A stretch of 64,000 nt of DNA. Origin: an uncultured Ignavibacteria bacterium (GTDB lineage: Bacteria > Bacteroidota > Ignavibacteria > SZUA-365). The translations under genes and the position numbers were made by a program. Positions 26,301 to 35,773 of this stretch are shown in pieces (positions within the stretch are counted from its first letter, which is position 1; every line of letters begins with the position of its first letter). The DNA lies in NCBI GenBank assembly GCA_913061095.1, contig CAJXVM010000005.1:62001-126000 (forward strand), read 5' to 3'. Under the pieces are notes generated by a model. That model had not been told where the DNA came from and did not search any database. It saw only the letters and a list, made by a program, of their open reading frames with translations.

Positions 26301-27837
26301 TGGATGTCGTCTGGCACGGAGCGTTCCAGGAGGATGCCGTGTAGTAGGAAGGATTCCCGGCGTATTGCAGGTTCGGGTCGAGCACGTCAGTGATCGAGGC
26401 ACCGGTGATGGGCTGTCCCCCGATGTTCTGGATGCGCAGCCGGTACCGGAACACGTCACCCGGTTCGTAGGAGGCTTGCTCGTTGCAGATTTCCTTCCAG
26501 ACGCAGGGATCCGGCGCGGGAGCATTTACCGTGAACGATGCACAGGCCTGCTGCGGCGCGATGCCGGGGATCTGCAGCCACGCGCAGTTGGTGATGGTCG
26601 AGTTCGGTGCAGCCGTGGAAGGAATGATGAATTCGATGTCCACGTAACGGCACTGCGTTGGCATGAGGGGGGAGGTGAGGGTGACCGTCACGATACCGCC
26701 GCTGATGGAGGTGTTGAGTCCGGTCGAAGACGAACCGAGGGTTATCCCGCTGAGCGAGGACGGAATGGTGTCGGTGACGAGCAGCGTGTCGATCGGCAGG
26801 CTGCCGTTGTTGCACAGCCAGATGCGGTAGCGTCCCGCGCAACCCGGCTGTCCGTTTGTATAGACATATTTGCTGAACGTCGCGCTGGTCACCTGCTTGA
26901 TCTCCACGCAGGTTTCATTGCTCTGGTGCACAGCGGGACCGCAGGAAGCGTTCGGACTGCCCAGATCCCCGACCAGTGTCGCCTGGTTCTGTATCTGTGA
27001 CCCTGTCGGGAAGCTCGCCGATGGATACAACACGTCGAATGTGCAGCACTGCGTGTTATACATCGGCAGTGCCGACAGCGAACCGATCGTCCAGGTGATC
27101 ACATTGCCCGATTGCGACATGCTGCCGCAGCTCGCGCTGCCCGGCACGAGCGTCGCGCCCGGCGGCAGCGTATCAGTGACGACGGCGTTTTCGAGATTGA
27201 GCTGTCCCGTCGTACCGACGTCCTTCCACACGCAGATGCGGTATGTGACGACCGAGTCGGCGGTGACCTTGCTGCAGGGTCCCGGCTGCGAACCGGCCCC
27301 GAGTATCCACTTCCCGACATTCCACGGATCATCCGCAATGGCACGCGTGATGACGTAGCCCGTGCAGAAATCTGCACCCGTCGGGCCGAGTTCGCCCGCC
27401 ATGCACACACGGTTGCGTGCGGTGGTGCCGTCACAGGTGACGCCGTTGGGGAAATTGACCGTGATGACAAAGGACCCCGAGCAGCCCGAGGGAACTGTCG
27501 CCCAGTTCAGCGATACCGTTCCGCCGGTGCTTCCCACAGTTGGCGTGTTCACCGTGGGTGAACCGCAGGCCGCGGTGACGCTGATGGACTGAAACGACAC
27601 CGCCGGCGGAAGCACGTCGGTGATCGTCACCGAGCTGGCGCCAGCGGGGATGGAAAAATAAATCGTGTATGAGAAATTCTGCCCTGTCGCGATGGCCGTA
27701 TCACTGACCACTTTCTTCAGCGTGAAGCCGTTGGATGCGGCCTCGCTGACATACGACTGCGAACGGGCGGGTGTCCACAGCGCGGCGCACAGGATACCTG
27801 CGCAGAGCAGGACGGAAAACATGTATCGATGTTTCAT
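23350..27837 (-). CDS. Giant secreted surface protein with DUF11-like repeats and T9SS sorting domain
   Basis: A 1495-aa protein with a signal peptide (MFSVLLCAGILCAALWTPARSQ). A long series of DUF11/CNA-B-like beta-sandwich units follows, recognised by recurring phrases such as ITDVLPPAVSFQSISV, VVTDTLPPGATLVPGSASCG and TGASITDVLDPNLQYAG. Two Cys-rich modules are near-duplicates (see repeat entry). The C-terminus (LLNSYPNPVRDAATIEYEL... IKPLVIVH) is a T9SS type A sorting domain. A stalk-like cell-surface or matrix role is likely. The ATG at 27837, after GGAAGGAGT, is preferred to one 10 codons upstream. Many Cys suggest disulfide cross-linking. Confidence 0.88.
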   Translation of the reverse strand: MKHRYMFSVLLCAGILCAALWTPARSQSYVSEAASNGFTLKKVVSDTAIATGQNFSYTIYFSIPAGASSVTITDVLPPAVSFQSISVTAACGSPTVNTPTVGSTGGTVSLNWATVPSGCSGSFVITVNFPNGVTCDGTTARNRVCMAGELGPTGADFCTGYVITRAIADDPWNVGKWILGAGSQPGPCSKVTADSVVTYRICVWKDVGTTGQLNLENAVVTDTLPPGATLVPGSASCGSMSQSGNVITWTIGSLSALPMYNTQCCTFDVLYPSASFPTGSQIQNQATLVGDLGSPNASCGPAVHQSNETCVEIKQVTSATFSKYVYTNGQPGCAGRYRIWLCNNGSLPIDTLLVTDTIPSSLSGITLGSSSTGLNTSISGGIVTVTLTSPLMPTQCRYVDIEFIIPSTAAPNSTITNCAWLQIPGIAPQQACASFTVNAPAPDPCVWKEICNEQASYEPGDVFRYRLRIQNIGGQPITGASITDVLDPNLQYAGNPSYYTASSWNAPCQTTSNWSGVTLSQSGNTLNFSLPTIPAECQDIFYNNCGLYGTFGIPFYFIEFDVMVTDTSALGNIPNHFTIDGGNLTAPTTSNTEYVNVVGTAGFLLDKAVAPDTSSWAPSTATTAGSNVNYRLQLTVAPGSVGLRHVTFADLLPRNDGTNDSFILGPCGPRGSMFDLGYASTITTTPAAAPYANPLGLSNVNTFAPAGAPGAMFTGGCGAAGSWSSGLSAGDMNLGWYFGAAPIGAGSTATSVFNASVAASAQVADSACNTFAANAAVRHLINSAIISDQQTGSLESNHACVFIEEGQGSKDTCFTAQLKSVTAAGTNPQGDCEYTVVFTVTNPAFSAVTGWFASDQGTVTPSSLSIPSGTSTQTLTFTDDPPTDTFACIRFGVIADQQRVLCDSVCFDLPPCDEENPCDSLAVKQASVTPTGVNATGDCTYEIELSIDNADSTTSDMWFETLAGSVTPAMISVPIGTSTQTLTFTDTPPADSFICLRYGYMDAVGQRVLCDSLCFDIPPCEETPCDSLINGTLDTSCCEYDVTIVNAVGSPITSIAYTISGGTVDVINTAPCAPVTPALPGSSSGVLTYSPPCAGSLGFSIQATPSTPGGTVTVELMVYHGQKDSCRLRFSYACEKDPHTEPKVCDKVKVKPFHFTGLNLSGRTFVVSNTKVPASPITHIDIDPVPVPCFLQGGGLKVDFTPTAWSVPYTRIPATGFISANTQVKFNLGVDYTCNWTGVINLVVHHADGDSCLYTYGPWDADPPLTGGGVVVTTGMDSKVYANRLRVENTSNTASVKWVAVNVESDSSVIIAGSGDHWEGTALNAGDALLDGYEQGRLEALFSFETPVAPNAFSDYFNLVVAQDSTLPGPPKIRWTTFDEDGNAIATDTIRITTPVLSIRGDGATPAPGDFRLLNSYPNPVRDAATIEYELDRDMHVRLELYDRLGQFVESIDDGFHWSGRRSLHHSTSHLPAGSYYIKLSSGGRHVIKPLVIVH
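24766..25401 (-). repeat. Two tandem Cys-rich modules inside the giant surface protein
   Basis: Modules of about 105 aa (25087-25401) and 107 aa (24766-25086) share the order T-A/V-x-Q/K-x-x-V-T, GDC-Y-, GTSTQTLTFTD-PP-D-F-C-R-G, QRVLCDS-CFD-PPC-E-PCDSL. Nucleotide similarity is high in the GTSTQTLTFTD and VLCDS segments. This points to internal tandem duplication of a disulfide-bonded domain. Confidence 0.8.
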
Positions 27838-28088
27838 GGGGATACTCCTTCCACTTTTAACATTCACTCAGCTGGACGACAAGCGGGAATCATCGTTGTG
27901 TGATTCACGAATGAGTTCTTTCGAATTGTATGCGATGTTGGGTGCTGTCGTGAAAGGTGACATTTAATATGGATAAATGCAATCCCTATTATCCATTATT
28001 ATTTCGCCGTCATGTTACCGGGCATGACCACCGGTCTCCCTCCTTCCCTGTAGGCCTGCAGGCGTGCAATCATCATCCTGCATCAGCA
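27838..28088. promoter_or_regulatory. AT-rich upstream region of the giant surface-protein gene
   Basis: There is no gene here. GGATAA (27971-27976) and TTATCC (27989-27994) form an inverted repeat with a 12-nt spacer in an AT-rich tract. Similar GGAT/ATCC inverted repeats occur at 14678-14695 and 60229-60251. The promoter of the minus-strand surface-protein gene probably lies here. Confidence 0.35.
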
Positions 28089-29126
28089 TCAGGGTGCGGA
28101 ATGGGTATCTTCCGATACGGCGGACGGACGGGCTTCAATGACGGCAAGTTCCGGGGAAATCGAAGTGATTGCAATATCCCTGAATCCACCCTGTGCCAGC
28201 AGTCTCCGGAATTCTTGTTCGCTTCGTTCTTTTCCTCCTCCCATGACGAGTACTTCGAGGTCGAGCAGCTTTGCGGGTGAAAAGTCATTTCCCGGTGGAA
28301 TCACCGCCTCGGCGATCATCAGGATGCCCTGTTCGGCCAGGGCAGTGCGGCAGGACCGCAGGATACGCAGGCAGTCATCGTCGGACCAGTCATGAAGGAC
28401 GTGTGACAGCATGATGGCGTCTCCGCCGGGCGGAACGGCGGTGAGGATGTCGCAGGCAACGGCATCCATGCGATCGCTCAGATCGTGCCGCGCAATGTTT
28501 GCTTTGATTTCAGGAAGCAGATCCTCGCGTTCCGCGACGGTGCCATGCAGGGATGGATAGCGCCTGAGGATGCGAATGAGCAGATCGCCGAGTCCGCCCC
28601 CCGCATCGATGACGTGCTCGAATCTGCTGAAATCCACCTGGTCGAGCAGTGCGCTCTGGACGCGCAGGGATTGCATGGCGTTTGTCTGATTGAACAGTTT
28701 CGCGTCATTCGGATGTGTGGCGAACCAGTCGAAGGCGTCTGCTCCGTGTGCGAGTTCGAAACCCGGCGTCCCGCTGCGCAGAGTTTCCGTCAGATGTGCC
28801 CATGCAGCATCATGCCACGTGGCATGAAACATCATCGCTGCGGAGCGGAGACATCCTTCCTGCAGCGATTCACTCAATGGTGTCTGTTCGAAGATTCCGT
28901 CTTCGGTCTCCCGGAAAATGCCAACGGAGGCCAGCGCGCGCAAAAGACGGCAGAGCAGTTCGGGTTTTGTCCCCGTGCGTTCTGCAAGCGTGTTGACGTG
29001 CTGCGGTCCCTCGATCAGCAGATCCGCGATGCGGAGCTCGGCGGCGGTGTGCACGGGACGGCTGATCCATTTCCCGAGGATGAACTGCATCATCTGTGCG
29101 TCAGGCGGTGGGGAAGGCGCAGTCAT
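28089..29126 (-). CDS. SAM-dependent O-methyltransferase (CrtF/acetylserotonin OMT-like)
   Basis: A 345-aa protein with the two-part structure of this family. An N-terminal winged-helix dimerisation domain covers about 15-100 (VHTAAELRIADLLIEGP, LLCRLLRALASVGIF). A Rossmann methyltransferase domain follows, with SAM loop IDAGGGLGDLL, catalytic-region HVLHDWSDDDCLRIL and C-terminal LLDLEVLVMGGGKERSEQEF. Relatives methylate hydroxyls of carotenoids, polyketides or indoles; the substrate here is unknown. The ATG follows GGAG. A degraded relative of its C-terminus lies at 36325-36582. The gene follows the sensor gene by 35 bp and may be read from the same transcript. Confidence 0.9.
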   Translation of the reverse strand: MTAPSPPPDAQMMQFILGKWISRPVHTAAELRIADLLIEGPQHVNTLAERTGTKPELLCRLLRALASVGIFRETEDGIFEQTPLSESLQEGCLRSAAMMFHATWHDAAWAHLTETLRSGTPGFELAHGADAFDWFATHPNDAKLFNQTNAMQSLRVQSALLDQVDFSRFEHVIDAGGGLGDLLIRILRRYPSLHGTVAEREDLLPEIKANIARHDLSDRMDAVACDILTAVPPGGDAIMLSHVLHDWSDDDCLRILRSCRTALAEQGILMIAEAVIPPGNDFSPAKLLDLEVLVMGGGKERSEQEFRRLLAQGGFRDIAITSISPELAVIEARPSAVSEDTHSAP

Positions 29127-29161
29127 GGTTTACTCCGAGCATAAGAATGAAAACAATGTAC

Positions 29162-32053
29162 TTACATCGATCCCCGGAAATCCACGCTGAGCTTGCTCTG
29201 GAATGTTTCGATATGCGTGAAGGCGCGACGCAATGACGCTCTGTCGATGTCGGACATCGATGCAGTGCCGATGATGTTGTTCACAGAGGCATTTGCCAGC
29301 AGGGCACGGGCCTGATGCCGGAAGCGCAACGAGAGCAGAAGCTCATAGGACTGTGCGATGTCGCGATATCCGGTCGTGGAAAAGACACCTTTCTCGTGGA
29401 GCCGTTCGAGCCGCTCTGATGTGTTGGTTGCGCGGATGCGGTTGAACAGAGCATAGATACGGGCGAGGTCCACGATGGGAAGCATGGCGAGCTTGATATC
29501 AGTCGTCTCCGCGGCTTTGAACTGCCAGGACGGAGGCTTGATGCGCAGCGCGTTCTGTGCGAGGTACGCGAAGAAGGAATGGTAACCGCTGGCGACACTG
29601 TATACGTGATCACGCAGATGATCTCCAAGGGACCGCTCACCATATATGCAGCGGAAATCGAAGAAAATGCTGATGTCGAGCAGATCCTGTGGATTCGAGG
29701 TCGTGATCCAGTCCGTGAAGTATTGCTTCCAAACGGACAGAGGCTGACACCACTTCGGATTCATGGCCATTACGTCACCGGGACAGAAGGCGTACCCGGC
29801 CTCATTGAGTGCGCGGCAGGTGTATTCACCGAGCTGCCGGAAATACATTTCCGCGGTCGCGGCATCTGCATCGCCGACATCAGCGTATATGATGGCATTG
29901 TCCTGGTCGGTCGCCAGTGTCTGCTCACTCCGTCCTTCGCTGCCAAGAGCGAGAAAGGTGAATTCGCAGGGAGGGGGCCCAAGCGATTCGATGGCGAGGA
30001 CGAGCACGCGACGGATTGCAGCATCGTTGATCGCTGTGAGCAGCCGCGTGATATGCGAAACGCCCGCGTCCTTCTCGATGAGGGAAGCGGAGACGTGAAG
30101 CAGCTGTCTGCGCTCGTAAGCGATCTCGGCGGCTGAATCGGCGCTCCGCAGCTGGCGGAGCATATGCTGGTAGGACTGCAGTGAGGAGCGGTGAAGATCC
30201 TCAAGCTGCAGCACGCCGATCACTTCGCCCTGAGGGTCGGTCACCGCGATAACGTTCATTCGCATATCGGTCATCAGCGTCAGCGCCTCCTGCACGGTGG
30301 CCGTCTCGGGCAAGCGGAGAATTGGGGAGCGCATGATCTCGTATGCAGTGAGATCGGTGATATTGCCGCGCAGGAGCAGCGTGTCCCGCAGTTCATCCGT
30401 GCCCAGCAGTCCGATGATGACGCCGGCATCGTCTCTCAGCAGGACCGTCCTGCTGTCGATGCGTGCCATGAGCTGCACCACGCTTTGCACCGTATCCCGG
30501 GCTCCGCAGACAGCCAGGTCGCGCATCAATGTCCGCACGGGCTGGGAAAGAAACAGCAGCGGGGTCTGCAGATCCGAGAGCAATCGACGCCGCCGTTCTT
30601 CCTCGTCCCGATCTCCGCTTCGGTCCTCAGCAAGCACATCGCAATATCGTGGGATACCCTCTTCATCGCGGACGAGGGCGATGGAAAGAGAAAGCGTGAT
30701 GCGATGGCTGTCAGCGCGCTGGAATCGCAGGATGCGATGTGATATTGATCCGGCTTCGGAGAGTTCATCGAACAGAGCATCGAATGTGGCCGCGTCCGCT
30801 GCAAGCGAGGAGAATGCAACACCGAGCAGGCCGGGAATGGAACCATATCCGAACAGCTCGGCCGCTGCAGCATTCGCCTCCAGAATACGCATCTCCTTCC
30901 CGGCATCGGTGCGAAACACCGCCAGCGGAAGCTGGCTGGTAAGAGAGAGGAAGCGCTCACGCGTCTCAAGCAGCTCGTTGAACATCTCCTTGTGTGTCCC
31001 GATGTCACGGACAATCACCACCAGCCCGGTGTTCCCGAACACCTGCACCTCCGACGTCGTCAGCAGCACATCGATCGTACGTCCGTCGCTCCGTCGCAGC
31101 CGTGTTTCAATCTGCGTCCCGCCATCCGCATCCATGGCGGACTGGCGCACATCGTCGCGGCTCACATCGGGAAAGATATCCTCCCAGACAAGGTTTCCGA
31201 CCTGTGTATCCGTATAATGCGTCATTTCGAGAAGCGTGGCATTCATGTACGGAGCGACACCGTCGAGCTGCATCAGCAGCCCTTCGGTACTGGCCTCGGC
31301 GAGCGCCTGGTACTTCTCTTTCGCCTCGCGCAGCTCGTCTTCGGCCTGCTGTCGCTTTCGTTCGCTTCGCAGATTCTGCAGCACGATGATGGTGAGCAGC
31401 AGCGAGATCGCGAGCGTGATCCAGAGGGATATGCGGATGATGCCCTGCTCAAGAGATTCAATCTGTGCGCGGACATCCTCGAGGTAAATGCCCGTGCCGA
31501 TGATCCAATTCCATGGTTCGAAGGATTTGACATATGACAGCTTGGGGACGATGCGCGTGGAATCGTCCTTCCACTGCCAGGTGTAATCGACAAAGCCGTC
31601 GCCGCCTTGCCGCACTGCCTCGACCATCTCGACGAACAGCCGCTTGCCTCGTGAGTCCGTGAAGTTTGAGAGATCGGTGCCGTTCAGGTCCTCGCGGAAC
31701 GGGTGGTCAATCATGAACGGACGATCGTCGGTAATCCAGAAATAATCTTTTCCCTGGTCACCGTAGCGAAGACGGTGCACCTGTGTGACCGCCGCCGTTT
31801 TCGCCTCCGCCTCGGTCATCCGTCCCGCCATCTGCTCCCGGTGATAGCCGTCGAGCACATGCCAGGCCGATGTTGTAAGCTCGCGGATCATCTCGCGCTT
31901 GCGGTCGAGGATGATGTTTTCGAACTGTGGAATGACGAATTGGTAGAGGGATATCACGAACAGCGCCAGCGCAAGAACGGCCGGCAGAAGGATTTTCAGG
32001 ATGAACATCCTGCTGCGGGGTGTGGCGGAGGGTATCATCAGATTCCCGGTCAT
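29162..32053 (-). CDS. Membrane sensor: Cache-PAS-PAS-CBS-CBS-DUF294 nucleotidyltransferase
   Basis: The 963-aa protein has TM1 (about 17-40), an extracytoplasmic single-Cache domain (about 45-200; GKDYFWITDDRPFMIDHPF, WNWIIGTGIYLEDV), TM2 (about 205-226) and a short coiled coil. Two PAS domains (about 245-355 and 365-480), a CBS pair (about 500-625), and a DUF294 nucleotidyltransferase with its C-terminal partner (about 640-960) follow. The nucleotidyltransferase signature is GSEGRSEQTLATDQD at 704-718. CBS-DUF294 proteins usually carry an N-terminal cyclic-nucleotide domain and sit beside acetate permeases. Here a Cache/PAS sensor replaces that domain, and an ActP-type symporter gene is close by. 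The start overlaps the phosphatase stop by ATGA. Confidence 0.9.
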   Translation of the reverse strand: MTGNLMIPSATPRSRMFILKILLPAVLALALFVISLYQFVIPQFENIILDRKREMIRELTTSAWHVLDGYHREQMAGRMTEAEAKTAAVTQVHRLRYGDQGKDYFWITDDRPFMIDHPFREDLNGTDLSNFTDSRGKRLFVEMVEAVRQGGDGFVDYTWQWKDDSTRIVPKLSYVKSFEPWNWIIGTGIYLEDVRAQIESLEQGIIRISLWITLAISLLLTIIVLQNLRSERKRQQAEDELREAKEKYQALAEASTEGLLMQLDGVAPYMNATLLEMTHYTDTQVGNLVWEDIFPDVSRDDVRQSAMDADGGTQIETRLRRSDGRTIDVLLTTSEVQVFGNTGLVVIVRDIGTHKEMFNELLETRERFLSLTSQLPLAVFRTDAGKEMRILEANAAAAELFGYGSIPGLLGVAFSSLAADAATFDALFDELSEAGSISHRILRFQRADSHRITLSLSIALVRDEEGIPRYCDVLAEDRSGDRDEEERRRRLLSDLQTPLLFLSQPVRTLMRDLAVCGARDTVQSVVQLMARIDSRTVLLRDDAGVIIGLLGTDELRDTLLLRGNITDLTAYEIMRSPILRLPETATVQEALTLMTDMRMNVIAVTDPQGEVIGVLQLEDLHRSSLQSYQHMLRQLRSADSAAEIAYERRQLLHVSASLIEKDAGVSHITRLLTAINDAAIRRVLVLAIESLGPPPCEFTFLALGSEGRSEQTLATDQDNAIIYADVGDADAATAEMYFRQLGEYTCRALNEAGYAFCPGDVMAMNPKWCQPLSVWKQYFTDWITTSNPQDLLDISIFFDFRCIYGERSLGDHLRDHVYSVASGYHSFFAYLAQNALRIKPPSWQFKAAETTDIKLAMLPIVDLARIYALFNRIRATNTSERLERLHEKGVFSTTGYRDIAQSYELLLSLRFRHQARALLANASVNNIIGTASMSDIDRASLRRAFTHIETFQSKLSVDFRGSM

Positions 32054-32802
32054 GGAACATGCACCGCGATCGCTTCAAGATCGAACGTACGCGTGTCAAA
32101 AGCCAGTGCGCCGCTGGCACGTCCGCTGCGAGCCACTCCCGGTACGACGATCCACTGTTCATCACGAGGCAGCGTGTGCGATCCAAACCCGCTGAAACAC
32201 AGCCTGTTCCGTTCCGTGCGCGCGAATCCTTCGGGATGTCCGTGACCGGAAAAGCTGAGCTTGCAGTCCTGCGACCGAACGAAGGCGAAATGCTCGTGGA
32301 GATGATCCGACCGGAGGGAACGGACGAGCGATCCGGAGAGATCGGGAAAGCGGAAATGGGATATGAAGAAGGGGGAATCGCCGATCGCGACTATCCTGTA
32401 CTCGGGAAGTGCCCGGAGATACGCCTGTGCCTCGGCGCTCAGATGCTGCGGGAGATCGAAGTCTTCGTATCCCCACAGCCGTTTCCGCGCTTTCCGGCGG
32501 CGGGTGCGTTCATCGTGCGCATACCAGTCCGTGCCATAGCGGAATCCTGCCGCGTACTGTGGAACGCGCCGGACAGCGAAGAGGTCATGGTTTCCCGCAA
32601 CAGCGGCAAAGCACTGTTCGCGAATCAGCGCGATGCAGGCCTCGGCGTCCCGCTGCGAGTACTGCCGCTGGTACGGGTAGGAAAAGCCGACAATGTCACC
32701 GAGGCAGATCAGCTGGTCGCACTGTGCCTTCTCGAGGAGATTCACCGCGGCGCACAGCGCGGTGTAATCCTCATGGATATCGGACAGGAAGCCGACTTTC
32801 AC
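32050..32802 (-). CDS. Calcineurin-like metallophosphoesterase
   Basis: A 250-aa cytosolic protein with the five-block metallophosphoesterase pattern: Asp8 and His10 (FLSDIHEDY), GDIVGF, GNHDLF, a His further on (FFISHF) and GHGH near the C-terminus (LSFSGHGHPEGF). It is most like YfcE/MJ0936-type phosphodiesterases; the substrate is unknown. The start codon is GTG (32802) and begins directly at the first strand. It overlaps the sensor gene by four bases, so the two products are probably functionally linked, perhaps by turnover of a nucleotide made or bound by the sensor. Confidence 0.88.
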   Translation of the reverse strand: MKVGFLSDIHEDYTALCAAVNLLEKAQCDQLICLGDIVGFSYPYQRQYSQRDAEACIALIREQCFAAVAGNHDLFAVRRVPQYAAGFRYGTDWYAHDERTRRRKARKRLWGYEDFDLPQHLSAEAQAYLRALPEYRIVAIGDSPFFISHFRFPDLSGSLVRSLRSDHLHEHFAFVRSQDCKLSFSGHGHPEGFARTERNRLCFSGFGSHTLPRDEQWIVVPGVARSGRASGALAFDTRTFDLEAIAVHVP

Positions 32803-32836
32803 GAAAACTGCCGGGGCGTGAATGGAAAAGTTGAGA

Positions 32837-32869
32837 CCGCTCCGGACAGCGCAAGGCGGCCCGGAGCGG
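32837..32869 (-). terminator. Hairpin between the porin and phosphatase genes
   Basis: CCGCTCCGG (32837-32845) pairs perfectly with CCGGAGCGG (32861-32869). On the minus strand it is followed after about 9 nt by a short T-run (ACTTTTCC). It lies just past the porin stop and probably reduces readthrough into the phosphatase-sensor pair. Confidence 0.5.
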
Positions 32870-32878
32870 CCGCGACGA

Positions 32879-34120
32879 TCAGAAAAAGTAGAACACCGCG
32901 ATCAGCACACGCGTGTTTGCGACGGAGACAGTCTCTTCGACGAGTCCCTTGTTGTCGGGATTCGGCGTACCGTAGTCGGCGGACGTGTATTCGAACTCCG
33001 TCGCCAGACGCAGTTTGCCTGTCGTATACTGAACGCGGGGAGACACGCGGAACACGTTTGCGATATTCGCTCCTCGCGCATACAAGGTACCAACGAGATT
33101 CTCAGAGGCGCCAAGGTTTTCAGAGTACCCGCCGAACAGCGCAACCTGGAAGTCCTGACCGTAAATGATCTCGCCCCAGGCCGAGAAGCTCGAGAGCGGG
33201 GCATACTCCATTGTGCCGCTCTCCGTGTCAACGGCACGTACCGCATACCCGCCGAGCTGCAGAAGGTCGGCCAGGTTCTCACCGAGCGTGGCCTCTGCTT
33301 TCACGCGAAGCGGGGACAGGTCGAGATTCGCGTAGCCGAGAAAAGAGAAACCGCCGATGCGCTCATCCGCGACGGTATTCTGCAGCGTGACGAGCCGCGG
33401 ACGCAGCTGCTTGTAATCAACACCTGCACCGAAGATGTGCGTTCCGACCGCGTACTGGGCCTGGAGGTGAAGGTTCGGCAGAACGGCGTTGCGCAGGAAT
33501 CGCGAGCTGACCGCCGGACTGCCATCCGGGTCGGGACCGAAGCTCTGAAAGTCCCGCTGCGTCGCCGCGACACCGATCAGACGCAGTCCGCCGAACGACT
33601 GTGTCAGACGGATCTGCGGATTACGCGAAAACGGCTGAAACGGCACACCGGTATTGAAGGAAACAACGCCGGGGAAGCAGTTGGTCACGAACATCGGGTG
33701 CCAGGTCTGACCGACAAGCAGGGACGTTGAGCCCCAGTCAAGGCTGACGAACGCATGCCGCAGGCGGAACCCGTCGATGTCGCTGTTGGTGGTGCCGAAG
33801 AACTCGCCTTCGATGCGTCCCGATGTCTTTGCACCCAGGGCGTCGGGGGCGCTGATATTTCCGGTCAGGCGTGTCTGTATCGAAAGGATGTTCAGCGACG
33901 GTGCGGCGTTGAGGTCCTCCCCGTCGGCGCCGGTCATCTCCGCCGCGGGATACAGCAGGAAATGACCCTCGCGGACATTCACCGTCTGCCGCGAATCATA
34001 CATCACGTCTGTTTTCACAAATCCCGAAAAGGAGATGCCGAAGGATTCCTGTTCGTCCTGTGCCTGCATGTCCGGCGCAAGCAGGAAGACGGCAAGCAGT
34101 GAAATGATAAAGTATCTCAT
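32879..34120 (-). CDS. Outer-membrane porin-like beta-barrel
   Basis: A 413-aa protein with a signal peptide (FIISLLAVFLLAPDMQAQ) and a continuous amphipathic-strand pattern ending in the C-terminal aromatic YFF expected for barrel insertion. Segments such as GRIEGEFFGTTNSDIDGFRLRHAF, SLLVGQTWHPMF and FGGYSENLGA resemble DcaP/OprB-like substrate porins. It lies 70 bp after the symporter stop with no terminator between, so it is likely to be the outer-membrane gate of the same uptake system. The ATG at 34120 gives a proper signal sequence; the frame is open further upstream without similarity. Confidence 0.83.
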   Translation of the reverse strand: MRYFIISLLAVFLLAPDMQAQDEQESFGISFSGFVKTDVMYDSRQTVNVREGHFLLYPAAEMTGADGEDLNAAPSLNILSIQTRLTGNISAPDALGAKTSGRIEGEFFGTTNSDIDGFRLRHAFVSLDWGSTSLLVGQTWHPMFVTNCFPGVVSFNTGVPFQPFSRNPQIRLTQSFGGLRLIGVAATQRDFQSFGPDPDGSPAVSSRFLRNAVLPNLHLQAQYAVGTHIFGAGVDYKQLRPRLVTLQNTVADERIGGFSFLGYANLDLSPLRVKAEATLGENLADLLQLGGYAVRAVDTESGTMEYAPLSSFSAWGEIIYGQDFQVALFGGYSENLGASENLVGTLYARGANIANVFRVSPRVQYTTGKLRLATEFEYTSADYGTPNPDNKGLVEETVSVANTRVLIAVFYFF

Positions 34121-34190
34121 GTACACTCCGGATAAATCAAAAGCAATGAAATCGTTTTCTTCTGTCGGCAGCCATGTTCTTATCCACAGG

Positions 34191-35738
34191 TCATTCCGCG
34201 CCGATTCCGAGATAGGTGCGCACCTTCTCGTCCTCGAATTTCGCCAGTGCAGCCGGCTCCGGCTTGAGCAGCGATACGATGATCCCGACAATGAATGCCG
34301 CAGCCATGGAAATGAGCGCCGGATTCTTCAGCGGGAAGACTGCTTCCGGATTGCCGAGAATGTCGACCCAGACAGTCGGACTGAGCACGATGAGGATGAC
34401 GGCAAGACCGGCACCGGTGACGATGCTCCATACCGCGCCAATCGTGGTATATCGCTTCCAGACGATGGAAAGCAGCAGCGAGGGGAAATTCGCGCTGGCA
34501 GCAATGGCGAACGCGAGACCGACAGTGAAGGCGACATTCTGTCCCTTGAATGCGAATCCGAGAGCGATCGCAAGTACCCCGATGCACAGCGTGGAGATCC
34601 TAGCCACGCGCACCTCACCGGCTTCGTCCGTTTTCCCGCTTTTGAAGACGTTCACATAAAGATCGTGCGAGAGCGTCGATGCCCCGGAGAGCGTCAGTCC
34701 CGCCACGACGGCGAGAATGGTCGCGAACGCGACAGCCGCGATGAAACCGAGGAACAGCTGTCCGCCGATGGCCTCGGAGAGCAGCAGTGCAGCCATGTTG
34801 CCGCCTTTGTCGACACTGGCAATGAGGTCCTGTCCGACAAACACCATCGCACCAAACCCGATGACGAATGTGAGGATGTAGAAATAGCCGATGAAGCCTG
34901 TTGCCACGAAGACAGACTTCCGCGCCTGTTTCGCATCCGGGACCGTGAAGAAACGCATGAGGATATGCGGGAGTCCGGCCGTTCCGAGAATCAGTGCGAT
35001 GCCGAGCGAGATGGCGTCCCATGGATTCGTCACGAACCCGCCGGGGACGAGCACGGCGCCGGAATATTTCTCCACTGCCTGTTCGAAAAGCGTGATCACG
35101 TTGAAATCGAAATGCAGGAGTGTAAGGAACACCAGCACCGTTGCGCCGCTGAGCAGGAGCACGGCCTTGATGATCTGCACCCAGGTCGTGGCGAGCATGC
35201 CGCCGAAGAGAACATAGGCGATCATGACGCAGCCAACGATGATGACCGCCGCTTCGTACGGAAGACCGAAGAGGATCTGTATGAGCGCGCCCGCGCCGAC
35301 CATCTGTGCGATGAGATAGAAGATGATGGTCATCAGCGATCCGACGGATGAGGCGACGCGCACCGGTTTCTGGCGCAACCGGAATGCGACCACGTCGGCG
35401 AAGGTGAACTTCCCGAGGTTGCGCAACGGTTCGGCGATCAGGAACATGACCAGCGGCCAGCCGACCAGAAAGCCGATGGAATAGATCAGCCCGTCATAGC
35501 CGTTGAGCGCGACCATTCCTGCGATACCGAGGAAGGAGGCCGCGCTCATGTAGTCGCCGGAAAGCGCGAGGCCGTTCTGGAAGCCGCTGATACCGCGGTC
35601 GGCAGCGTAAAATTCGGAGGTGGTTTTTGTTTTCTTCGCCGCCCAGTAGGTGATTCCCAGAGTAATCGCGACGAAGACAAAGAAAATGATGATCGAGGCG
35701 ATATTCGCCTGGCCCAGTGTCGTTTGGAAAGTTTCCAT
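34191..35738 (-). CDS. Sodium:solute symporter, cation/acetate (ActP) type
   Basis: A 515-aa inner-membrane SSS-family symporter with about 13 helices. Typical segments are [46 protein letters not shown] and the central [25 protein letters not shown], which is characteristic of the ActP monocarboxylate branch. It would import acetate, propionate or a similar short acid with Na+ or H+. The small DUF485 gene 35 bp upstream is the usual partner of ActP. A symbol is withheld because substrate specificity cannot be read from sequence. Confidence 0.92.
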   Translation of the reverse strand: METFQTTLGQANIASIIIFFVFVAITLGITYWAAKKTKTTSEFYAADRGISGFQNGLALSGDYMSAASFLGIAGMVALNGYDGLIYSIGFLVGWPLVMFLIAEPLRNLGKFTFADVVAFRLRQKPVRVASSVGSLMTIIFYLIAQMVGAGALIQILFGLPYEAAVIIVGCVMIAYVLFGGMLATTWVQIIKAVLLLSGATVLVFLTLLHFDFNVITLFEQAVEKYSGAVLVPGGFVTNPWDAISLGIALILGTAGLPHILMRFFTVPDAKQARKSVFVATGFIGYFYILTFVIGFGAMVFVGQDLIASVDKGGNMAALLLSEAIGGQLFLGFIAAVAFATILAVVAGLTLSGASTLSHDLYVNVFKSGKTDEAGEVRVARISTLCIGVLAIALGFAFKGQNVAFTVGLAFAIAASANFPSLLLSIVWKRYTTIGAVWSIVTGAGLAVILIVLSPTVWVDILGNPEAVFPLKNPALISMAAAFIVGIIVSLLKPEPAALAKFEDEKVRTYLGIGAE

Positions 35739-35773
35739 GGAAGACTCCGTTCTGCTGTGATTCGGCGATGAGA

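Noticed and set aside
23430-27592. Numerous plus-strand frames opposite the giant surface protein
   Set aside because: All are shadows of a 1495-codon gene with clear signal peptide, repeats and sorting domain.
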